Of a DNA stretch of 10,323 bases, positions 6,565 through 10,323 are shown piece by piece. How positions within the stretch are numbered: the first letter of the stretch is position 1; each line of letters begins with the position of its first letter. The DNA lies in NCBI GenBank assembly GCA_007136375.1, contig SLHB01000416.1, positions 1-10,323 on the forward strand. The letters run 5' to 3'. The notes under the pieces are model-generated. The model saw only the letters and a list, made by a program, of their open reading frames with translations. It made no database searches and was not told the origin of the DNA. Source of the stretch: Candidatus Hydrogenedentota bacterium (lineage in GTDB: Bacteria > Hydrogenedentota > Hydrogenedentia > Hydrogenedentales > SLHB01). Position numbers and translations under genes: made by a program.

Positions 6565-7223
6565 GAATCCGGAACCTCCGCCAGCTTCGATTCGAGTTCC
6601 GCGAAGGCCTCGGCGCAACGCTCGTAATCCCTGGGCTCAAAGGACAGGTTGGCGTACCACTTCCAATTGATGAGTTGGACGAACACACGCAGATTCTCCA
6701 CGACCCAGTCGCTCTTGAACGTGTTCATGTATTCGTGGTTCGTCAGGCCGCTCCGGAACCGGCCGCCCCGCTTCGCCTCCAACATAACGAGGGCCGTTTT
6801 GTACAGCGTGCGGATGGCGCCGGCGAAGTCGCCCGCTTCCGCGAGCCGCTCCGCCTCCATTCGCAGCGCCGCCGGGTCCAGCCGCCCGCCCGTCTCGAAC
6901 TCCAGCGCGGGCTCGTCAGCCCCCCGCCGGGAAAACAGGACAACATAGACGATGTGGGCGAGAATGCCCGCGAGCAAGGCCAGCAAAAGGATCACGACCA
7001 GCCACATCACCCAGCCCCCGGCCTCGCCCACCGCTTCGCCCAAGCGGATGAGCGGCCCGAGCGCCCACTCGACGAGGTCGCCCAGCCACCAGAAAAACTC
7101 GAAGTCCCACCACACCGTCCGCTCCAGGTTGTAGGGGCCTTCGGCGACGATCCGGTCCACGGCGTCTTGGATCTCGCCGGCCGTGGGCGCGGCCGCGCCT
7201 AGTCCTGTGTGGTTACGGTGCAT
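6561..7223 (-). CDS. DUF4129 domain protein, single-pass membrane anchored
   Basis: A 220-residue protein with the layout of operonic DUF4129 proteins: short N-terminal region, one membrane helix (about 71-97) and a C-terminal cytoplasmic helical domain. In the latter, LRMEAERLAEAGDFAGAIRT (120-139) resembles a TPR-like helix pair, and SGLTNHEYMNTF (158-169) followed by NWKWYANLSFEPRDYERC (186-203) matches the family pattern of a T-x-x-E segment then an aromatic-Y-Y segment. An aromatic stretch precedes the helix (W38, W39, F41, F43, F44, W45, W46, W53) and may lie at the membrane interface. DUF4129 sequences often occur fused to transglutaminase domains; none is present here. The ATG at 7223 has only a weak purine-rich site upstream and follows the previous gene by 33 bases. 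The stop overlaps the DUF4350 start (ATGA), implying coupled translation. Role unknown; likely a structural part of the MoxR/DUF58 membrane complex. Confidence 0.83.
   Translation of the reverse strand: MHRNHTGLGAAAPTAGEIQDAVDRIVAEGPYNLERTVWWDFEFFWWLGDLVEWALGPLIRLGEAVGEAGGWVMWLVVILLLALLAGILAHIVYVVLFSRRGADEPALEFETGGRLDPAALRMEAERLAEAGDFAGAIRTLYKTALVMLEAKRGGRFRSGLTNHEYMNTFKSDWVVENLRVFVQLINWKWYANLSFEPRDYERCAEAFAELESKLAEVPDS
6575..6579 (-). promoter_or_regulatory. Shine-Dalgarno site of the DUF4350 gene
   Basis: GGAGG on the minus strand, 10 bases before the ATG at 6564. Together with the ATGA overlap it decides this start over the alternative at 6618. Confidence 0.6.
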
Positions 7224-7256
7224 ATTCCGCTTTCCGGGCGTATGGACATCGTTGAG

Positions 7257-8081
7257 TCAGAGGACGGGCGCCGCGCCTTCATCGCCGCCGTCCCCGTCAA
7301 TCCGGGCCACCCGCAGATCCAGGTCCAAGTGCTCCAGGCGGGCCCGCGCGGAGAAGTAGACCACCGTGCTCAACACGGCCACGAACGTCCAATGGAACGC
7401 CGAGGCCGCTCCCGCGAGCACGGCGCCGCCGAAACCCGGCGGGATAAGCAACTGCACGGCCATGACCGCGTCGTGCAGCAGAAAGGAAAGAACGGTGAGT
7501 ATAAACACCGCGCCCTTCGAACCGTACATCAACTCCTTCGCCCGGCCAAGGGACCCGATCAGCGGGCCGTCTTCCAAAACCACCACGTGCAGGTACACGT
7601 AGCAAAAGAGCATGAACAAGATACCCGGCGCGATGCAAAGCATGAAGCCCAAGGCGAGCAGCGCCAAGAACAAGAGGTTCGCGGTGAAGAACCGTCCATA
7701 CCGGGCCATCGCCCGCCGCGCGCATGCCGCCGCCCCCGGCCGGGCGCCCAGACAGACGGCGGAGGTGGCCATGATAACGGCGGCCGAGTGAAACGGACGC
7801 ACGGCGATCAGCTCCACGCCCGAGAACACGGCGGCGATGAGGATCTCCACCTCCAGCGCGAGCCCCTCCATGGCGCCCCAAGGGGGAAAGCGCTCCCCAG
7901 CCGTGAGGGTGAAGTATAGCTTGGCGCCGTCCTCCGCCAGGCCATAGAGCAGACCCACGGGCAAGGCCGCGAAGAGCATAATCCCAAAATACAAGCGAAA
8001 GTGGTCCCGGAACAGCCAGATCGCTTCGTCCAGCATCGCGCCGAGACCCAACGGCCGGACCCGGGGGACGTCCTCCCTCAC
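7257..8081 (-). CDS. Multi-pass membrane protein, second copy of a tandem pair
   Basis: A 274-residue membrane protein closely related to its upstream neighbour. Shared blocks include YGLAEDG against WGLAEDG (46-52), LYF-x-LTAGE (55-63), GSLGR-x-x-ELM (176-185), GFGGAVL (216-222) and the C-terminal SAR-x-x-x-EH-x-DLDLRV (244-258). Hydrophobic segments lie at about 30-50, 78-95, 98-112, 133-165, 191-213 and 219-242. The C-terminal pattern of an aromatic pair, Arg, then Glu and Asp-Leu resembles the membrane domain found with glycerophosphodiester phosphodiesterases, but no phosphodiesterase catalytic domain is present. It starts with GTG, chosen because the N-terminus RVRPLGLGAMLDEAIW then aligns with RVKVMDVGEMFDHAIW of the paralog; the ribosome site is weak. 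It follows the paralog by 18 bases in the same reading frame. The C-terminal tail is acidic. A role as a membrane component of the MoxR/DUF58 cluster is inferred from position only. Confidence 0.83.
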   Translation of the reverse strand: MREDVPRVRPLGLGAMLDEAIWLFRDHFRLYFGIMLFAALPVGLLYGLAEDGAKLYFTLTAGERFPPWGAMEGLALEVEILIAAVFSGVELIAVRPFHSAAVIMATSAVCLGARPGAAACARRAMARYGRFFTANLLFLALLALGFMLCIAPGILFMLFCYVYLHVVVLEDGPLIGSLGRAKELMYGSKGAVFILTVLSFLLHDAVMAVQLLIPPGFGGAVLAGAASAFHWTFVAVLSTVVYFSARARLEHLDLDLRVARIDGDGGDEGAAPVL

Positions 8082-8099
8082 GGCGCCGCCGTTCCGCGC

Positions 8100-8939
8100 C
8101 TACAACGCCGGCGCATGGGCGGCCTCCTCGCCGCCGCTGTCCAGCTCGTTCACCCGGAGATCCAAATCCACGTGCTCCACCTTGGACCGGGCTGAATAGT
8201 AGATGGCGGTGTTGATTACGGGCCAAAAGGTCAATGTCAGCGCCATGGCCGCGCCGCCCAACACGGCCCCGCCAAAGCCCTGGGGTATGATGATTTCAAA
8301 GAACCCCGCGCCCCAGCCAAGAAACATGAACACGATGTACGCCGCCAGGGCCTTACGCTTGTGCCCCCGCATCAGCTCGGCGCTCCGTCCCAAAGAGCCC
8401 AAAATCGGCCCATTTTCAAGCACAATCACCGTATAGTAACAGAAAAACACGAACATCATGATGACGCCCGGGATAAAACAGAGCAAGAATCCGATGGATA
8501 GCACAACCCATAACAACAGGTTCGCTACAAACACCTTGGGATACACATTCAGCGCCGCCCGGGCGCAGTCGCGCGCCGTGGGCCGCCGGCCCAAGTATAG
8601 GGACGACGTCGCGAATATCACCGCCGCGGCGTGAAAGGGCATGGCGAACACGTAGAGCAACGTGAAGAAGAGCACGACCAGAATGATGGCCACGGCCAGC
8701 AAATCGCCCGTGGGCGCCGTCCCCGGCGGAAGGATCTCGCCGGCTGTCAGCCAGAAGTACAGCCCGAGACCGTCCTCCGCCAAACCCCAAAGCAAACCCA
8801 GCGGCAGCACGCTGTACAACATGATCCGGAAATACAGGCCCATGTTGTCCACAAAATGCCAAATAGCGTGGTCGAACATCTCCCCCACGTCCATCACCTT
8901 GACGCGCGGGCGCTCCAGAATCGTGCTGGCCGTTTCCAC
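8100..8939 (-). CDS. Multi-pass membrane protein, first copy of a tandem pair and first gene of the operon
   Basis: A 279-residue integral membrane protein with hydrophobic segments at about 35-55, 78-100, 103-116, 136-168, 198-217 and 222-248, and short charged ends. A conserved loop VLENGPILGSLGRSAELMRG (173-192) links the segments, and YYSARSKVEHVDLDLRV (247-263) closes the membrane domain. Both resemble the family of membrane domains seen in glycerophosphodiester phosphodiesterases and related uncharacterised proteins, in which a Glu-containing loop is followed by an Arg-Ser helix and the C-terminal motif ends in Asp-Leu. There is no catalytic domain, so no enzymatic role is proposed. It is the first gene of the leftward MoxR/DUF58 operon. 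The start is a GTG with GGGAG about 12 bases upstream, which is not ideal, so a start a few codons further in is possible. The gene ends in TAG, which is the only stop between it and the second copy. Confidence 0.83.
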   Translation of the reverse strand: METASTILERPRVKVMDVGEMFDHAIWHFVDNMGLYFRIMLYSVLPLGLLWGLAEDGLGLYFWLTAGEILPPGTAPTGDLLAVAIILVVLFFTLLYVFAMPFHAAAVIFATSSLYLGRRPTARDCARAALNVYPKVFVANLLLWVVLSIGFLLCFIPGVIMMFVFFCYYTVIVLENGPILGSLGRSAELMRGHKRKALAAYIVFMFLGWGAGFFEIIIPQGFGGAVLGGAAMALTLTFWPVINTAIYYSARSKVEHVDLDLRVNELDSGGEEAAHAPAL

Positions 8940-9014
8940 CTTGCCGCTGTTCTCCCATTCGTCCCGCCTTCGCCAACAGACCAGAACACGGGCCCAGCCG
9001 GCGCGAAAAGCCCT

Positions 9015-9045
9015 ACACTACCAGATGAACCCGGCCTTTCACCAA
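9015..9045 (-). promoter_or_regulatory. Weak candidate promoter for the membrane/MoxR operon
   Basis: On the minus strand a TTGGTG (9045-9040) precedes TAGTGT (9020-9015) by 19 bases. The -10 box keeps the important first, second and last positions, but the spacer is long and the -35 box is weak. The start would be about 70 bases before the first gene. Tentative. Confidence 0.2.
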
Positions 9046-9073
9046 TCCGGCCCTCATTGATCCCGTCACCGCA

Positions 9074-9103
9074 TTGACACCCTTAACGCCCTTGCACTAC
9101 TGT
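9074..9103 (+). promoter_or_regulatory. Sigma70-like promoter for the LacI-type regulator
   Basis: A perfect TTGACA at 9074-9079 is followed after 18 bases by TACTGT at 9098-9103, which keeps the T, A and final T of the -10 consensus. Transcription would begin near 9109-9111, leaving a leader of about 174 bases before the regulator's chosen start at 9284. This is the best promoter match found in the window. Confidence 0.5.
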
Positions 9104-9109
9104 ACGGGT

Positions 9110-9220
9110 ATGCGCTTCATCCGAACCGTCCACGCCGCCGGGCCGGACGCCGCGGAGCCGGGACGGAGCGGCGCAAACAGGGCGGGAATGGCCCGCCGAA
9201 GCGGCATGCGAGGGGCGTGA
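9110..9220 (+). CDS. Possible 36-codon leader ORF upstream of the LacI-type gene
   Basis: An ATG at 9110, at or next to the predicted transcription start, opens a 36-codon frame ending in TGA at 9218-9220. The peptide begins MRFIRTVHAAGPDAAEPG and is rich in Arg, Gly and Ala. No Shine-Dalgarno site precedes it, so it would have to be read from a leaderless transcript, or from the internal ATG at 9188. It ends 9 bases before a strong inverted repeat. Chance occurrence in GC-rich DNA is quite possible. Confidence 0.18.
   Translation: MRFIRTVHAAGPDAAEPGRSGANRAGMARRSGMRGA
9181..9197. repeat. Perfect inverted repeat in the LacI leader, 6 bp arms
   Basis: GGCGGG and CCCGCC flank a 5-base AATGG loop. 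It could fold as an RNA hairpin in the leader or serve as a DNA dyad. No T-run follows, so it is not a standard intrinsic terminator. Confidence 0.45.
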
Positions 9221-9228
9221 CGCATCAT

Positions 9229-9246
9229 CGCGGCGGAGCCGCCGCG
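9229..9246. promoter_or_regulatory. Perfect GC-rich inverted repeat ahead of the LacI ribosome site
   Basis: CGCGGCGG and CCGCCGCG are perfect 8-base arms around a central AG. The dyad lies 38 bases before the regulator's start at 9284. It could be an autoregulatory operator bound by the LacI dimer, or an RNA hairpin affecting access to the ribosome site. GC-rich sequence raises the chance background, so the function is only inferred. Confidence 0.35.
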
Positions 9247-9270
9247 CCCCCGGGAGAGAGGCGGCGCCAT

Positions 9271-9277
9271 GGGGGAG
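9271..9277 (+). promoter_or_regulatory. Shine-Dalgarno site of the LacI-type gene
   Basis: GGGGGAG lies 6 bases before the ATG at 9284. A competing site (GAGAGG, ending at 9261) serves the upstream in-frame ATG at 9269. The 9284 start is preferred because it gives the usual LacI-family N-terminus. Confidence 0.5.
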
Positions 9278-9283
9278 CGGGCG

Positions 9284-10321
9284 ATGAACATCACGATGCG
9301 GGAAGTCGCGCGGCTGACCAATACATCCGTGGCCACGGTGTCACGGGTGTTAAACAACAAGCCGGGCGTATCGCCAGAGCGCCGCGCGCGGATCCTCGAG
9401 TTCGTCGCCGAGATAGGCTACCACCCCAACGTCAGCGCCCAGAACCTCGCCCTCCGGAAGAGCGGCTTCCTCGGCTACATCGTCACGGAGCTCGGCAACC
9501 CCGCCTGCGTCGAACTCTTCCGCCACCTCCACGCCCTGGGCCAAGAGCACGGCTACCACGTGCTCATCCTCGACTCGCGCATGAACCTCGACCAAGAACG
9601 GGCCAACCTCAACCTCCTGGCGCAGCAAAGGGCCGAGGGCGCCATCGTGTCCCCCATCGCCGGCCAACTGCCCGTCACCGACTTCAAACACTTCATGGAG
9701 GCCAAGCGCCGCGGCCTCCCCTGCGTCCTCATGGGCAACTTCGAAGGCCTCGCCCTCGACACCGTCGGGGCCAATGAGGCGCCGGCCGCCCAAGCGCTGT
9801 GCGCCGAACTCATCCGCCTGGGCCACCGCCGCTTCGGCTTCGCCGGCGTCCAAGCCGGCAACAAGCAGGGCGAACAACGGCTGGCCGGCTGCCGTCGAGC
9901 CCTCGACGACGCCGGCCTCCTCCCCCAGGACGCCGCGCCGCGCCGGCCCGTATTCCGCCAAGCCGCCTACCACGCGCCCCGCTGGCTCGACTCCGTCTGC
10001 GAATGGTTTAGCGAACCCGAGCCGCCCACCGCCCTCGTCGCCGTCAACGACATCCTGGCCCTCCGCCTCTACCGGCCCCTGCGCCAGCGCGGCCTGCGCA
10101 TCCCCGAGGACCTCTCCATCGTGGCCTTCGGCGACAGCGTCTTCACCGCCCACCTCGAACCGCCCCTGACCGTCGCCGTGTCCGATTTCGGCGAACGGGC
10201 CCGCCTCGCCCACGCCGCCCTCGCCGCGCGCATCGAAACCCCGAACGCCCCGCCCATCGTCCAGCACGCCCCCGTCAACATCATCTACCGCGAATCCCAT
10301 GGCCCGCCGCCAGACGCGTAA
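9284..10321 (+). CDS. LacI-family transcriptional regulator
   Basis: A 345-residue regulator that binds operator DNA as a dimer or tetramer and responds to a small ligand, usually a sugar. The N-terminal helix-turn-helix (about 4-24) has the typical TMREVARLTNTSVATVSRVL sequence, followed by NNKPGVSPERRARI and YHPNVSAQNLALRKS, which carries the hinge helix (about 50-58). A periplasmic-binding-protein-like ligand domain runs from about 62 to 335, with GHRRFGFAG (180-188), ALVAVNDILAL (250-260) and IPEDLSIVAFGDS (273-285), all standard for the family. The protein appears complete. The start at 9284 gives the usual short lead into the HTH; starting at 9269 adds MGERA. It diverges from the membrane operon. 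Its targets cannot be read from the sequence; genes beyond the right edge, the GH10 gene or its own promoter are candidates. The coding sequence has a very strong preference for C-ending codons. Confidence 0.93.
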   Translation: MNITMREVARLTNTSVATVSRVLNNKPGVSPERRARILEFVAEIGYHPNVSAQNLALRKSGFLGYIVTELGNPACVELFRHLHALGQEHGYHVLILDSRMNLDQERANLNLLAQQRAEGAIVSPIAGQLPVTDFKHFMEAKRRGLPCVLMGNFEGLALDTVGANEAPAAQALCAELIRLGHRRFGFAGVQAGNKQGEQRLAGCRRALDDAGLLPQDAAPRRPVFRQAAYHAPRWLDSVCEWFSEPEPPTALVAVNDILALRLYRPLRQRGLRIPEDLSIVAFGDSVFTAHLEPPLTVAVSDFGERARLAHAALAARIETPNAPPIVQHAPVNIIYRESHGPPPDA

Positions 10322-10323
10322 CC

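Larger units (their letters stand above)
8940..9283. other. Intergenic region between the membrane operon and the LacI regulator
   Basis: About 340 bases between two divergent genes, expected to hold promoters for both. It contains a good sigma70-like promoter reading right (9074-9103), a weak candidate reading left (9015-9045), a possible 36-codon leader ORF (9110-9220), and two perfect GC-rich inverted repeats (9181-9197 and 9229-9246) ahead of the regulator's ribosome site. I saw no tRNA or other RNA gene here. Confidence 0.6.

Noticed and set aside
5086..6618. DUF4350 start at 6618 instead of 6564
   Set aside because: The extra 18 residues are Gly/Arg-rich and lie inside the DUF4129 coding end. 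The 6564 ATG has a GGAGG site and an ATGA overlap.
5185..6627. Long rightward open frame (480 codons) antisense to the DUF4350 gene
   Set aside because: Composition is Arg/His/Gln-rich with no hydrophobic pattern. The opposite strand encodes a coherent membrane protein with coupled starts.
9206..9225. ATGCG...CGCAT inverted repeat as an operator
   Set aside because: Only 5-base arms around a 10-base spacer, with no further symmetry.
9350..10300. 316-codon leftward frame antisense to the LacI gene
   Set aside because: Gly/Glu/Val-rich shadow produced by strongly C-ending codons of the regulator, which has unmistakable LacI motifs.

Overview
The window carries nine convincing protein-coding genes on roughly two-thirds G+C DNA (judged by eye), with almost no non-coding space apart from one intergenic region of about 340 bases. 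No RNA genes, mobile elements or CRISPR arrays were seen. The mix of a secreted GH10-type glycoside hydrolase, a LacI-family regulator and a large MoxR/DUF58 membrane cluster, with high G+C and Shine-Dalgarno-led ATG/GTG starts, suggests a polysaccharide-degrading Gram-negative of the Planctomycetes / Verrucomicrobia / Hydrogenedentota kind. That placement is a low-confidence inference because no phylogenetic marker is present.

Layout. Rightward from the left edge, a secreted GH10-family enzyme (155-1663) is followed 36 bases later by a SpoIIM-family (DUF95) multi-pass membrane protein (1700-2791). Converging on these from the right is a six-gene leftward operon. Read in its own direction it holds two paralogous multi-pass membrane proteins (8939-8100 and 8081-7257), a DUF4129 protein (7223-6561), a DUF4350 protein (6564-5086), a MoxR AAA+ ATPase (5164-4172) and a DUF58 protein with a von Willebrand A-like fold (4175-2769). 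ATGA and GTGA stop/start overlaps and one 79-base overlap point to tight translational coupling. The last gene of this operon and the SpoIIM gene overlap tail to tail by 23 bases. A divergent LacI-type regulator (9284-10321) lies beyond the 340-base intergenic region.

How the genes may work together. MoxR, DUF58, DUF4350, DUF4129 and SpoIIM genes recur together in many phyla. The general model is a membrane-associated AAA+ chaperone (MoxR) working with a vWA-type adaptor (DUF58) and membrane subunits to mature or remodel envelope or secreted proteins. The substrate is unknown. The less usual points here are the GH10 gene placed directly upstream of spoIIM, the in-frame tandem pair of membrane paralogs separated by one amber codon, and a structured leader with a possible short ORF ahead of the LacI regulator.
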